The notes beneath the pieces are model-generated. The model worked only from the letters and a program-made list of their open reading frames with translations, did no database searches and was not told where the DNA came from. A program made the translations under genes and the position numbers. Below, in pieces: positions 51,993-61,411 of a stretch of 64,000 bases of DNA. Origin of the DNA: Streptomyces nodosus (GTDB taxonomy: Bacteria; Actinomycetota; Actinomycetes; Streptomycetales; Streptomycetaceae). Position 1 is the stretch's first letter. The number at the start of each line of letters is the position of its first letter. The stretch spans positions 2,320,501 to 2,384,500 of the forward strand of contig NZ_CP023747.1 in the NCBI RefSeq assembly GCF_008704995.1, read 5' to 3'.

Positions 51993-53771
51993 GTGCCTCA
52001 ACTTCGCCTCGCCCTGAATCAGATCGACTCGACCGTCGGCGATCTCGCCGGGAACGCCGAGGCGATCCTCCGTTGGACCCGGCACTCCGCCGAGCAGGGA
52101 GCGCATCTGGCGGCGTTCCCGGAGATGGTGCTGACCGGATACCCCGTCGAGGACCTGGCGCTGCGGTCCTCCTTCGTCGAGGCCTCGCGCGCGGCCCTGA
52201 GGGAACTCGCCGCCCGCCTCGCGGACGAGGGCCTCGGGGAGCTGCCGGTGATCGTCGGCTATCTCGACCGTGCGGAGACCGCCCAGCCGCGCTACGGGCA
52301 GCCGCCCGGCACCCCGCAGAACGCGGCGGCGGTGCTGCACCGCGGCGAGGTCGCGCTCACCTTCGCCAAGCACCACCTTCCCAACTACGGCGTCTTCGAC
52401 GAGTACCGCTATTTCGTGCCCGGCGACACCATGCCGGTCGTGCGGCTGCACGGGATCGACATCGCGCTCGCCATCTGCGAGGACCTGTGGCAGGACGGCG
52501 GCCGGGTGCCGGCCGCGCGGGCCGCGGGGGCGGGACTGCTGCTGTCGATCAACGCCTCGCCGTACGAGCGGGACAAGGACGACACGCGACTGGAACTGGT
52601 GCGCAAGCGGGCGCAGGAGGCCGGCTGCACCACCGCCTATCTCGCCATGACCGGCGGTCAGGACGAACTGGTCTTCGACGGCGACTCGATCGTCGTCGCC
52701 CCGGACGGCGAGGTGATCGCGCGGGCGCCGCAGTTCGAGGAGGGCTGCGTGGTCCTGGACCTCGACCTGCCCGCGGCCGGGACGGACACCCCGGGCGCCC
52801 CCGGCGCGGCCGACCACGGACGGTATGTGGACGACGGTCTGCGCATCGACCGCCTGGTGCTGTCCGAGGAGCCGCTCCCCGCCTACGGGCCCGAGCGGAC
52901 GGGTGGCCACGCGAGGCGGCTGGACGACGACGAGGAGGTCTACTCGGCGCTGGTCGTGGGCCTGCGGGCGTATGCCGTGAAGAACGGTTTCCGTTCGGTG
53001 CTCATCGGGCTGTCCGGCGGTATCGACTCGGCGCTGGTCGCGGCGATCGCCTGCGACGCGGTGGGCGCGGAGAACGTGTACGGCGTGTCGATGCCGTCCA
53101 AGTACTCCTCCGAGCACTCCAAGGACGACGCGGCGGAGCTGGCGCGGCGGACCGGGCTCCACTTCCGCACGGTGCCGATCGCCCCGATGTTCGACGCCTA
53201 TATGGAGTCGCTCGGTCTGACCGGCCTCGCCGAGGAGAACCTCCAGTCCCGGCTCCGCGGCACACTGCTGATGGCGATCTCCAACCAGGAGGGCCATATC
53301 GTGCTGGCGCCCGGCAACAAGTCGGAGCTGGCGGTGGGGTACTCCACGCTCTACGGCGACTCGGTGGGCGCCTACGGCCCGATCAAGGACCTGTACAAGA
53401 CCTCGGTCTTCCAGCTGGCGCGGTGGCGTAACCGTGCGGCTCAGGAGCGGGGGCAGACCCCGCCCATCCCGGAGAACTCGATCACCAAGCCGCCGAGCGC
53501 GGAGCTGCGCCCCGGCCAGGTCGACACGGACTCGCTGCCCGACTACCCGGTGCTTGACGCGATCCTCGACCTGTATGTGGACCACGACAAGGGTGCCGAC
53601 GCGATCGTGGCGGCGGGCTTCGACCCGGCCCTGGTGGCGAAGACACTGCGGATGGTCGACAGCGCGGAGTACAAGCGCCGCCAGTACCCGCCGGGCACCA
53701 AGATCTCGGCCAAGGGCTTCGGCAAGGACCGCCGTCTGCCGATCACCAGCCGGTGGCGCGAGCACGCCTAG
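51993..53771 (+). CDS. nadE: Glutamine-dependent NAD+ synthetase
   Basis: A 592-residue two-domain enzyme making NAD+ from deamido-NAD+ and glutamine. The N-terminal nitrilase-type glutaminase has Glu in F-P-E-M-V-L-T-G-Y-P, Lys in 'FAKHHLPNYGVFDEYRYF' and Cys in I-C-E-D-L-W. The synthetase domain has the ATP loop G-L-S-G-G-I-D-S-A-L near residue 338 and 'VLAPGNKSELAVGYSTLYGD'. GTG 51993 lies 6 bases after TAGACT (51981-51986) without a ribosome-binding site, so it is leaderless. Its TAG stop is the first part of a MITE-like element, so the insertion may have set the C-terminus. Confidence 0.95.
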   Translation: MPQLRLALNQIDSTVGDLAGNAEAILRWTRHSAEQGAHLAAFPEMVLTGYPVEDLALRSSFVEASRAALRELAARLADEGLGELPVIVGYLDRAETAQPRYGQPPGTPQNAAAVLHRGEVALTFAKHHLPNYGVFDEYRYFVPGDTMPVVRLHGIDIALAICEDLWQDGGRVPAARAAGAGLLLSINASPYERDKDDTRLELVRKRAQEAGCTTAYLAMTGGQDELVFDGDSIVVAPDGEVIARAPQFEEGCVVLDLDLPAAGTDTPGAPGAADHGRYVDDGLRIDRLVLSEEPLPAYGPERTGGHARRLDDDEEVYSALVVGLRAYAVKNGFRSVLIGLSGGIDSALVAAIACDAVGAENVYGVSMPSKYSSEHSKDDAAELARRTGLHFRTVPIAPMFDAYMESLGLTGLAEENLQSRLRGTLLMAISNQEGHIVLAPGNKSELAVGYSTLYGDSVGAYGPIKDLYKTSVFQLARWRNRAAQERGQTPPIPENSITKPPSAELRPGQVDTDSLPDYPVLDAILDLYVDHDKGADAIVAAGFDPALVAKTLRMVDSAEYKRRQYPPGTKISAKGFGKDRRLPITSRWREHA

Positions 53772-53900
53772 TGCCCCGACAGGCAACGTTCGCCCCGTCG
53801 CGACGCCCGGCACGCTCCCCCACGCTCGACTGCGCTCGCGCGGGCGGTGCCCCCACGACGCCGCTCCTTGACGGGCAAACGTTGCCTGCCGCGGCACTAG
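53768..53900. mobile_element. MITE-like 133-bp element with 28-bp terminal inverted repeats
   Basis: The ends, CTAGTGCCCCGACAGGCAAC... (53768-53795) and the reverse of 53873-53900, match in 25 of 28 bases, and both begin CTAGTGCC. The interior (53796-53872) is GC-rich and encodes nothing plausible. No transposase is present, so it would need one elsewhere. The left end overlaps the nadE stop codon. I recall similar strings at many Streptomyces gene ends. Confidence 0.75.
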
Positions 53901-53906
53901 TACCCG

Positions 53907-53941
53907 AAGGGGCGCGCGCCACGACCGGGCCCGCGCCCCTT
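53907..53941 (-). terminator. Hairpin downstream of the DHA1 exporter gene
   Basis: AAGGGGCGCG pairs with CGCGCCCCTT (10 bp) around a 15-base loop, 17 bases beyond the stop of the minus-strand gene and next to the MITE. Confidence 0.65.
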
Positions 53942-53957
53942 CCCGGCTCCGGCTCGG

Positions 53958-55202
53958 TCAGCCGGTGACGCCCTCCGGCGCCTCGTCGGAGACGGGCTCC
54001 GTCCGGTCCGGTACGTGTGCCGCCACCACACGTTCCCGGCCCGCCGGGGCCTCACCCCTTCGGCGGTCCACCGTGTACGCGACCCCCGCCACCGCCAGCC
54101 CCAGCACCGCCAGGGCCGCGCCCGCCAGGGCCGGGGAGGTGACGCCGAGACCCAGGGCGAGGGCGAGGCCGCCGATCCAGGCACCGCCCGCGTTCGCCAG
54201 GTTGAAGGCCGCCTGGTTCGCCGAGGAGGCGAGCGAGGGGGCCGCGGACGCCTTCTCCATGACCGTCATCTGCAACGGGGAACCGGTGGCGAACGCCGCC
54301 GTGCCCAGCAGGGTCACCGCCAGGGCGGCACTCCAGCGGGTGCTCATCAGCAGGGGGAACAGGGCCAGGACCACCCCCAGCGAGGCCAGACCGCCGAACA
54401 GCGTGCCCCGCAGCGAGTGGTCCGCGAGCCGGCCGCCCAGCAGATTGCCGATCGTGGCGCCCACGCCGAACAGGCCCAGCAGCAGGGTGACGCTCGCGCC
54501 CGTGTAGCCCGCCGCGTCCGTGAGCATCGGCGCCACATAGCTGTACGCCGAGAACAGCGCGCCGAAGCCCGCCACCGTGGTGCCCAGCGCCAGCCACACC
54601 GGCAGGGAGCGCAGGGCCGCCAGTTCGCTTCGAAGGCCCCCGGTCGGGGCGTGCGCGTGGTCGTGCGGGATCAGCAGGAACAGCGCCGCCATCGCGGCCA
54701 CGCCGATCACGCTCACCCCGAGGAACGTCGCCCGCCACCCCAGGTGCTGGCCCATCAGGGTGGCCACCGGCACGCCCGCGACATTGGCGACCGTCAGGCC
54801 CAGGAACATCCGCGAGACGGAACGGGCCCTACGCCCGGGCTCGGACAGATTCGCGGCCACCACCGCGCCGACGCCGAAGAAGGCCCCGTGCGGCAGCCCG
54901 CTCACCCAGCGCGCGGCCAGCAGCCAGTGGTGGTCGGGTGCCAGCGCGGACAGCGCGTTGCCCAGCACGAACAGCCCCATCAGGCCGATGAGGACGGTGC
55001 GGCGGGGCATCCGGGCCGTCACCGCGGCGAGCAGCGGCGCACCGATCACCACGCCCAGGGCGTACGCCGAGACCAGTTGCCCGGCGGTGGGGATGGAGAC
55101 GTGCAGATCGTCCGCGACCTCGGGCAGCAGGCCCATCATCACGAACTCGGTGGTGCCGATGCCGAAGGCGCCCACGGCGAGGGCGAGCAGGGCCAGTGGC
55201 AT
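53958..55202 (-). CDS. MFS exporter, DHA1 family (AraJ-like)
   Basis: A 414-residue membrane protein with 12 predicted helices. It begins 'MPLALLALAVGAFGIGTTEF' and continues V-M-M-G-L-L-P-E-V, a hallmark of DHA1 sugar-efflux/drug exporters such as AraJ, CmlR and YdhP. The loop 2-3 motif appears as A-A-V-T-A-R-M-P-R-R. The C-terminal tail is hydrophilic and charged. Substrate unknown. A GAAAGG lies about 14 bases before ATG 55202; the frame continues to 55259 without better support. No regulator gene adjoins it directly. Confidence 0.88.
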   Translation of the reverse strand: MPLALLALAVGAFGIGTTEFVMMGLLPEVADDLHVSIPTAGQLVSAYALGVVIGAPLLAAVTARMPRRTVLIGLMGLFVLGNALSALAPDHHWLLAARWVSGLPHGAFFGVGAVVAANLSEPGRRARSVSRMFLGLTVANVAGVPVATLMGQHLGWRATFLGVSVIGVAAMAALFLLIPHDHAHAPTGGLRSELAALRSLPVWLALGTTVAGFGALFSAYSYVAPMLTDAAGYTGASVTLLLGLFGVGATIGNLLGGRLADHSLRGTLFGGLASLGVVLALFPLLMSTRWSAALAVTLLGTAAFATGSPLQMTVMEKASAAPSLASSANQAAFNLANAGGAWIGGLALALGLGVTSPALAGAALAVLGLAVAGVAYTVDRRRGEAPAGRERVVAAHVPDRTEPVSDEAPEGVTG

Positions 55203-55298
55203 GAAGTGCCTGTGCCTTTCAGGGTGGCGGGGCGGCGTTCCGCCCCGGGCTATGTTCACGTACGGAACAAAGCCTGCCAGGCCCAGTATTCCGGCAGG

Positions 55299-56330
55299 TT
55301 ACGGCGTGGTTACCCGTACCCGCGCGGCGACCGGCAGATGGTCGCTGCCGGTGCGCGGCAGGGTCCAGGAACTCACCGGCTGCACGCCCCTGACCATGAT
55401 CTGGTCGATCCGCGCCAGCGGGAACGACGCCGGCCAGCTGAACCCGAAGCCGCTGCCCGCCGCGCCCTGGGTGGAACGCATCTGCGAGGTCACGGCGTTG
55501 AGCGAGCGGTCGTTCATGGTGCCGTTGAGGTCGCCGAGCAGGATCACCCTGCTGAGCGTCTCGTCGGCGATGGCCTCGCCGAGCGCGTCCGCGCTGGTGT
55601 CCCGCTGCCGCGCGGTGAATCCCGCGGCCAGCTTCACCCGCACCGAGGGCATGTGCGCGACATAGACGGCGACCGTTCCCTCGGGGCTGCTCACAGTGGC
55701 CCGCATCGCCCGTGTCCAGCCCAGCCGGATGTCCACGGCCCGCACCCCGCTCAGCGGGTACTTGCTCCACAGCCCGACGGTGCCCTGCACCGAGTGGTAC
55801 TTGTACGTCGATGCCAGCGCCTGCTCGTAGACCGGGACCGCGGACGCCGTCAGCTCCTCCAGGGCCAGCACATCCGCGCCGGAGGCGGCCACGTCCCGCG
55901 CGGTTCCGGTCGGGTCCGGGTTCTCGGCGTTGACGTTGTGCGTGGCGACGGTCAGATCGCCGCCGGAGCCGGTCTTGTCCCCGAGCAGCCCGCCGAAGAG
56001 GTTCAGCCAGACCACCAGGGGCAGCAGCACGGCGAGCAGCGCGGTCGCCGATCTCCGCACCAGCGCGAGGATCAGCAGCAGCGGGACGAACACCACACCG
56101 AACCAGGGCAGGAACGTCTCCACGAGACTGCCGGTGTTGCCGACGCTGTTGGGGATCCGCGCGTGCATCAGCATCACCAGCGCGACGACCACGGCCAGAG
56201 CGGCCGTCAGGATGCCGCGACGCCAGATGCCGCCGTCGCGGCGGAGACGTTCGTACAGGCTCCGGAGCCGGGATCCTCTGCGGTCCGGTCCGGTCCCGCC
56301 GCCCGTCTCCGTCATGTACGCCTGCGCCAT
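55299..56330 (-). CDS. Membrane-anchored endonuclease/exonuclease/phosphatase (EEP) protein
   Basis: A 343-residue protein. Three close membrane helices fill about residues 38-110 ('GILTAALAVVVALVMLMHAR' and two more). An EEP-fold domain follows outside, with catalytic-site motifs T-H-N-V-N-A-E-N, A-L-E-E-L, L-L-G-D-L-N-G-T and G-S-D-H-L-P-V. Members hydrolyse phosphodiesters of DNA, lipids or other molecules; the target is unknown. GAGG lies 7 bases before ATG 56330; ATG 56315 is also possible. The 182 bases upstream hold no other gene. Confidence 0.87.
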   Translation of the reverse strand: MAQAYMTETGGGTGPDRRGSRLRSLYERLRRDGGIWRRGILTAALAVVVALVMLMHARIPNSVGNTGSLVETFLPWFGVVFVPLLLILALVRRSATALLAVLLPLVVWLNLFGGLLGDKTGSGGDLTVATHNVNAENPDPTGTARDVAASGADVLALEELTASAVPVYEQALASTYKYHSVQGTVGLWSKYPLSGVRAVDIRLGWTRAMRATVSSPEGTVAVYVAHMPSVRVKLAAGFTARQRDTSADALGEAIADETLSRVILLGDLNGTMNDRSLNAVTSQMRSTQGAAGSGFGFSWPASFPLARIDQIMVRGVQPVSSWTLPRTGSDHLPVAARVRVTTP

Positions 56331-56512
56331 ACCGTCGCCTCACCACTTGCCGTGCACGCCGTCGTCCCCCGTGGTGACGACCCTAGGCGATGAACGGCTT
56401 CGTTCCCGCCGCCGTATGGCGGTGGTACGCGCAGGACGACGACCGAAGCGGTGTCCGAGGTTCCGGACGACGGCACGAGGCGGTCTTCTGTGACGAAACC
56501 GGCACACCCGCA

Positions 56513-57142
56513 CTACGCGCCGGGGGAACTGACAGGCCGTAGCCCTTCCAGGACGGTGTCGACGATCTGCTCGGCGAGTCCCTCCTCCAGCGGGGCGTCG
56601 GGGCGCAGCAGGGAGCGTACGAGCATGGGTCCGACCAGCATGTCGTGCAGCAGGTCGATGTCGACGTCCCGGCGCAGCTCCCCGTTCTCCAGCCCGCGGC
56701 GCAGGACCTCCCGCCCGATCCGGCGCCGGGGGGCGACGACGGTCGCGTGATAGGCGGCCCAGATCTTGGGGCTGCTCTTCATCTGGGCGTACACGTTGTG
56801 CAGGATCGCCGAGGAGCGGGTGGCGAGGCCGCGCCGCCGCTGCGACTCCAGGAGCATGACGAAGTCGTCGCGCACCGAGGTGCCGGGCAGTTCGGGGTCC
56901 TCGGGTTCGGCGGCCCGCAGGACGTCCACGAAGAGGTCCTCCTTGTCGCTCCACCGGCGGTAGATGGTGGCCTTGCCGACGCCGGCGGTGCGGGCGATGC
57001 GCTCGATGGACAGGTCCGCGAGGGGCACACCGTCCTCGAGGAGCTTCATCACTCCCTCGAGGATGGCCCGTTCGACGGCCTCGCTGCGGGGACGGCCCCG
57101 TGCGGGACAGTCCTGCTGCGGTCGGCTCTCGGCGAGGCTCAT
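56513..57142 (-). CDS. TetR-family repressor of the adjacent DHA2 exporter
   Basis: A 209-residue TetR protein. The helix-turn-helix is 'LSIERIARTAGVGKATIYRR' followed by W-S-D-K-E (residues 44-68). The ligand domain is helical with no family I can name. GGAG lies 7 bases before ATG 57142. The gene follows the DHA2 exporter by 89 bases on the same strand, so both are read from one promoter carrying a TetR-type operator (58838-58872). Drug binding would release both genes. Confidence 0.88.
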   Translation of the reverse strand: MSLAESRPQQDCPARGRPRSEAVERAILEGVMKLLEDGVPLADLSIERIARTAGVGKATIYRRWSDKEDLFVDVLRAAEPEDPELPGTSVRDDFVMLLESQRRRGLATRSSAILHNVYAQMKSSPKIWAAYHATVVAPRRRIGREVLRRGLENGELRRDVDIDLLHDMLVGPMLVRSLLRPDAPLEEGLAEQIVDTVLEGLRPVSSPGA

Positions 57143-57231
57143 GTGCGACTCCGTCCTTGCTGTCCCGGAATGGTCCCCCCGATACGCCAGAACGGGCACC
57201 CGGTTCCCCGAGTGCCCGTCATGACGAGCGG

Positions 57232-58821
57232 TCAGTTCTCGGCCGCCACCAACTCTGCCTCTTTCTGCTCCGCTTGTGGAGCAGGCTGCTTCCCGGGCAG
57301 GAAGAGCGCCACCACGATCGCGCCGATCACCGCCACGCCCGAGCCCCACAGCGCGGTGACATGCATCGCGTGCAGGAAGGCGTCGTTGGCCGGGGAGACC
57401 AGGGCCTTGCCCTCCGGTCCGAGCCGGGCGGCCACGCCGAGCGTCGCCTCGATCGACTCGCCCGCGGTGTGCCGGACGCCCGCCGGGAGGAGGGTGAGCT
57501 TGTCCTGGATGGCGTCCCGGTAGCTGGCCGACAGGACCGAGCCGAGGACCGCGATGCCGAGCGCCCCGCCGACCTGGCGGAAGGTGTTGCTGAGCGCGGA
57601 CGCGGAGCCGGCCTTCTCCCGGGGCAGCGCCTGCATGATCACGACGCTGGTCGGGGTCATGATGTGCGCCATTCCGGTGCCCATGAGGAAGAAGATGACC
57701 TCGAGGATCCAGATGGGCGTGTCGGCCTCGAGGCCGGCGAAGGCGGCGAGCATGGCGGCGATCACCACCATGGCGGCGGTGGTGGTGGCCTTGATGCCGA
57801 ACCGGTCGACCACCAGCCGGGCACGCGGCGCGAAGATCATCTGAGCGGCGGCCAGCGGCAGCATCAGCAGGCCGGTCTGCAGAGGCGTGTAGCCGCGCAC
57901 GCTCTGGGTGTAGAAGACGGAGAAGAACGTCACGCCCATCAGGGCGAAGAAGACCAGCGCGATGACGGATATCGCGGCGGAGAAGACCTTGTTGCCGAAG
58001 TAGCTCATGTCGATGGACGGGTGGTCGCTGCGCTTCTCGAACACCACGAAGAGCGCCAGCACGACCAGGCCGGCGCCGGTGGACGCGAGGACCGTCGGGT
58101 CGGTGAAGTCGGCGAGCTGACCGCCCTTGATGATGCCGTAGACGAGCAGCACCAGGCCGACGACCGACAGGACGACGCCGATGGGGTCGATCCGGCCGGG
58201 GCTGGGGTCGCGGGAGTCCGGGACCAGCCAGATCATCAGCGCCAGGGCGAGGATCACGATCGGCACATTGACCAGGAAGACCGAGCCCCACCAGAAGTGG
58301 TCGAGCAGCACACCGCCGGTGATGGGGCCTATCGCGATGGCCAGGCCGACGCCGCCGGCCCAGATGCCGATGGCCTTGGGCTGCTCGTCGCGCTCGAAGA
58401 CGTTCATCAGGACCGCGAGGGTGGCGGGCATGACGAAGGCGGCGCCGAGACCCATCACGGCGCGGAAGGCGATGAGCTGAACGGGTGAACCCGACTCGGC
58501 GGCGAGCGCCGACCCGATGCCGAACACGGCGAGACCGGCCAGCAGGACCTTCTTGCGGCCCAGGCGGTCGCCCAGCAGACCCGCGCTGAACAGCAGCCCC
58601 GCGAAGACGAGCGTGTAGGAGTTGATGGCCCACTCGAGCTCGCTCTGGGTGGCGCCCAGCCCGGTCGGCGCCGGTGTGGAGATCGTCTTGATGGCGACGT
58701 TCAGGATGGAGTTGTCGAGCACCACGATCAACAGGCTGAGCATCAGCACGCCGAGGATGGCCCATCGGCGCCGGTGCACCGCCTCGGGCACCCGCCGTTC
58801 GACAGGGGCAGCAGTAGTCAT
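57232..58821 (-). CDS. MFS multidrug exporter, DHA2 (EmrB/QacA) family
   Basis: A 529-residue exporter with 14 predicted helices. Motif C-like and DHA2 landmarks are '[20 protein letters not shown]', [17 protein letters not shown] and the '[20 protein letters not shown]' segment. It should expel a hydrophobic or cationic drug in exchange for protons; substrate unknown. The bases before the ATG (TTTAGGATCCCTGCC) provide a weak ribosome-binding site. The operator just upstream and the TetR gene downstream make a three-part resistance unit. Confidence 0.92.
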   Translation of the reverse strand: MTTAAPVERRVPEAVHRRRWAILGVLMLSLLIVVLDNSILNVAIKTISTPAPTGLGATQSELEWAINSYTLVFAGLLFSAGLLGDRLGRKKVLLAGLAVFGIGSALAAESGSPVQLIAFRAVMGLGAAFVMPATLAVLMNVFERDEQPKAIGIWAGGVGLAIAIGPITGGVLLDHFWWGSVFLVNVPIVILALALMIWLVPDSRDPSPGRIDPIGVVLSVVGLVLLVYGIIKGGQLADFTDPTVLASTGAGLVVLALFVVFEKRSDHPSIDMSYFGNKVFSAAISVIALVFFALMGVTFFSVFYTQSVRGYTPLQTGLLMLPLAAAQMIFAPRARLVVDRFGIKATTTAAMVVIAAMLAAFAGLEADTPIWILEVIFFLMGTGMAHIMTPTSVVIMQALPREKAGSASALSNTFRQVGGALGIAVLGSVLSASYRDAIQDKLTLLPAGVRHTAGESIEATLGVAARLGPEGKALVSPANDAFLHAMHVTALWGSGVAVIGAIVVALFLPGKQPAPQAEQKEAELVAAEN

Positions 58822-58837
58822 GGCAGGGATCCTAAAT

Positions 58838-58872
58838 GGATTTCGATACGGAACGGTCTCGTATCGGAATCC
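58838..58872 (-). promoter_or_regulatory. TetR-type operator of the DHA2 exporter
   Basis: GGATTTCGATACG (58838-58850), 9 bases, then CGTATCGGAATCC (58860-58872): arms match in 12 of 13 bases. It lies 16-50 bases upstream of the exporter ATG, where it would block transcription. The rest of 58873-59112 shows only the panB ribosome-binding site. Confidence 0.8.
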
Positions 58873-59112
58873 TTTACGGAGACATTGAGGACCGGTCCGG
58901 TGGCCGCCGGATGGCCGCCACGTGCTCCAAGACGCGGGCCCGCACCGCTGGGTTGAGCGGTCGCCCCGCACCGGCCGGACACCTGCCCCGCACCGCACGG
59001 GCGCGGGCCTCGGGGCCGCCCCGCACTAGCCGCGCCTGGCACGAGGTGCCACCATGGGGGTGGTCCGGGGACGCCGTCAGGGCGCCTCGAGATGACAGAA
59101 GGAGCACATGCG

Positions 59113-60000
59113 ATGACGCAGCTTCCCGCTGCCCAGAAGCAGCCCCCGCAAGGCACGCTCAAGCCCTCCGACGGCAGCAAGGCGCTGTACGGAGGCAAGA
59201 GCACCCGCCGCATCACCGTGCGCGACATCACCACCGCCAAGGAACGCGGCGAGAAGTGGCCGATGCTCACCGCCTACGACGCGATGACCGCCTCCGTGTT
59301 CGACGAGGCCGGGATCCCGGTGATGCTCGTCGGCGACTCGGCGGGCAACTGCCACCTCGGATACGAGACGACGGTACCCGTCACCCTCGACGAGATGACC
59401 ATGCTGGCCTCCGCGGTCGTACGCGGCACCAGCCGGGCCCTGATCGTCGGCGACCTGCCCTTCGGCTCCTACCAGGAGGGCCCGGTGCAGGCGCTGCGCT
59501 CGGCCACCCGTCTGGTCAAGGAGGCCGGGGTCGGCGCGGTGAAGCTGGAGGGCGGCGAGCGCTCGCACGAACAGATCGGGCTGCTCGTGGAGTCCGGCAT
59601 CCCCGTCATGGCGCACATCGGACTGACCCCCCAGTCCGTGAACTCCATGGGCTACCGCGTGCAGGGCCGCGGCGAGGAGGCGGCCCAGCAACTGCTGCGG
59701 GACGCCAAGGCGGTGCAGGACGCGGGCGCGTTCGCGGTCGTCCTGGAACTGGTCCCGGCGGAGCTGGCCGCGGAGGTCACCCGGGTGCTGCACATCCCGA
59801 CGGTCGGCATCGGCGCGGGCCCGGAGACGGACGCCCAGGTCCTGGTGTGGACCGACATGCTGGGCCTGACCGGCGGCCGGGTGCCGAAGTTCGTGAAGCA
59901 GTACGCGGACCTGCGCCAGGTGATCGGCGACGCGGCCAAGGCGTACGCCGAGGACGTGGTGGGCGGCACCTTCCCGCGGGAGGAGCACTCCGTCCACTGA
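59113..60000 (+). CDS. panB: 3-methyl-2-oxobutanoate hydroxymethyltransferase
   Basis: A 295-residue PanB, the first committed step of pantothenate and coenzyme A synthesis: it adds a hydroxymethyl group from methylene-tetrahydrofolate to ketoisovalerate. Motifs are M-L-T-A-Y-D-A near residue 52, V-G-D-S-A-G-N near 76, G-D-L-P-F-G-S-Y, 'AVKLEGGERSHEQIGLLVES', G-L-T-P-Q and I-G-I-G-A-G-P. AGAAGGAG lies 8 bases before ATG 59113; the earlier in-frame ATG at 59092 lacks a ribosome-binding site. A hairpin with T5 follows. No panC or panD is nearby. Confidence 0.96.
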   Translation: MTQLPAAQKQPPQGTLKPSDGSKALYGGKSTRRITVRDITTAKERGEKWPMLTAYDAMTASVFDEAGIPVMLVGDSAGNCHLGYETTVPVTLDEMTMLASAVVRGTSRALIVGDLPFGSYQEGPVQALRSATRLVKEAGVGAVKLEGGERSHEQIGLLVESGIPVMAHIGLTPQSVNSMGYRVQGRGEEAAQQLLRDAKAVQDAGAFAVVLELVPAELAAEVTRVLHIPTVGIGAGPETDAQVLVWTDMLGLTGGRVPKFVKQYADLRQVIGDAAKAYAEDVVGGTFPREEHSVH

Positions 60001-60084
60001 GCCTTCCCCGGGGTGCGGCGGTCGATCGCCGCCGGGCCGTGCGATTCCCCGCACCCCTTACGGGCGCCCCTCCCACGGGGCGCG

Positions 60085-60125
60085 GCAGCCCGCCGGTCTT
60101 CCCCCACCGGCGGGCTGCGCTTTTT
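60085..60125 (+). terminator. Intrinsic terminator of panB
   Basis: GCAGCCCGCCGGT pairs with ACCGGCGGGCTGC (13 bp) around an 8-base loop, followed by GC and TTTTT. One of the few terminators here with a T-run. Confidence 0.92.
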
Positions 60126-60385
60126 GCGCCTAAACCGGCGCCGCTTTCGCGGACCTGGTTGCTCGCCGTCGTGGTTGCTCAATTGATGGTTGCGGTGGTC
60201 GTGGGGGAATGGTCGGGGGCGTCGGATGCCGGCGGGGCATCGCGCGTTCGGCGCGTGGGTCGCGGGAATGGCCGGTGACCGTCGGACGCCGGCGAGCCGG
60301 TGGTGTGGGGGAATCGTCGGTGGGAGTTCAGCCGGTGTCGGGGGGCTGTCGGTGGTTTGTCGGTGGTGGCTGGCACCTTGGTGGC
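60126..60385. other. Upstream region of the DrrAB-type genes with two interleaved direct repeats
   Basis: GTGGGGGAATGGTCGG (60201-60216) recurs at 60305-60320 with one change. GTCGGATGCCGGCG (60221-60234) recurs at 60281-60294 with one change. The order is A-B-B'-A'. The stretch is G-rich on the plus strand and has no convincing gene. It may hold regulator sites for the ABC exporter. Confidence 0.55.
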
Positions 60386-61411
60386 ATGACGCGAATCGAC
60401 AACCATCCCGACGACGCCGCACCGGACGCGGCCGTCACCGTACGGGGGCTGGTCAAGCACTACGGCGAGACCAAGGCGCTGGACGGCGTCGACCTCGATG
60501 TGCGCGAGGGCACCGTCCTCGGTGTGCTCGGGCCGAACGGCGCCGGCAAGACCACCCTCGTCCGCTGTCTGTCCACCCTCATCACCCCGGACGCCGGCCA
60601 CGCCACGGTCGCCGGCTACGACGTCGTACGGCAGCCGCGGCAGACGCGCCGTGTGATCGGCCTCACCGGCCAGTACGCCTCGGTCGACGAGAAGCTCTCC
60701 GGCTTCGAGAACCTGTACATGATCGGCCGCCTCCTGGATCTGCCCCGCAAGGAGTGCCGCGCCCGGGCCGACGGGCTGCTGGAGCGGTTCTCGCTCACCG
60801 AGGCCGCCAAGCGCCCGGCGTCCACGTACTCCGGCGGCATGCGGCGGCGGCTGGACCTCGCCGCCTCGATGATCGGGCACCCCGCCGTGCTCTATCTCGA
60901 CGAGCCGACCACCGGCCTGGACCCGCGCACCCGTAACGAGGTGTGGACCGAGGTCAAGCGGATGGTCGCCGAGGGCGCCACCGTGCTGCTCACCACCCAG
61001 TACATGGAGGAGGCCGAGCAGCTGGCCTCCGAGCTGACCGTCATCGACCGCGGCAAGGTCATCGCCGGCGGCCGCATCGACGACCTCAAGGCACGGGTCG
61101 GCGGCCGCACCCTGCGCATCCGCCCCGCGGACCCGCTGGAGCTGCGCCCGACCGCCTCCGCGCTCGACGAGTTCGGCCTCACCGGCGCCGGACGGGCGAC
61201 CGTGGACGCCGAGACCGGCACGGTCCTGGTCCCGATCCTCAGCGACGAGCAGCTGACCGCGGTGGTCGGCGCGCTCACCGCCCGCGGCATCACCCTGGCC
61301 GCCATCGCCACCGAACTGCCCAGCCTGGACGAGGTGTTCCTGTCGCTCACCGGCCACAAGGCCAGTGCCCCGCAGGACCCGTCGCCCACCCATGAGGAGG
61401 TCGCCGCATGA
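60386..61411 (+). CDS. DrrA-type ABC exporter ATP-binding protein
   Basis: A 341-residue ATPase. The Walker A motif is G-P-N-G-A-G-K-T-T at about residue 54, the Q-loop is in G-Q-Y-A-S-V-D-E, the signature is Y-S-G-G-M-R-R-R-L-D, and Walker B is V-L-Y-L-D-E-P-T-T-G-L-D-P. The C-terminal 100 residues form the DrrA-specific domain (E-L-P-S-L-D-E-V-F-L-S-L-T-G). The family exports antibiotics such as daunorubicin; the substrate here is unknown. ATG 60386 has no strong ribosome-binding site. Its stop overlaps the permease start by 4 bases. Confidence 0.93.
   Translation: MTRIDNHPDDAAPDAAVTVRGLVKHYGETKALDGVDLDVREGTVLGVLGPNGAGKTTLVRCLSTLITPDAGHATVAGYDVVRQPRQTRRVIGLTGQYASVDEKLSGFENLYMIGRLLDLPRKECRARADGLLERFSLTEAAKRPASTYSGGMRRRLDLAASMIGHPAVLYLDEPTTGLDPRTRNEVWTEVKRMVAEGATVLLTTQYMEEAEQLASELTVIDRGKVIAGGRIDDLKARVGGRTLRIRPADPLELRPTASALDEFGLTGAGRATVDAETGTVLVPILSDEQLTAVVGALTARGITLAAIATELPSLDEVFLSLTGHKASAPQDPSPTHEEVAA

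Noticed and set aside
49812..53897. 1361-residue minus-strand frame opposite the sedolisin and nadE genes
   Set aside because: Shadow composition; it spans two independent real genes and the MITE.
58873..59112. Possible riboswitch or regulatory leader before panB
   Set aside because: I found no conserved aptamer-like helices and no attenuator; only a normal ribosome-binding site is visible.
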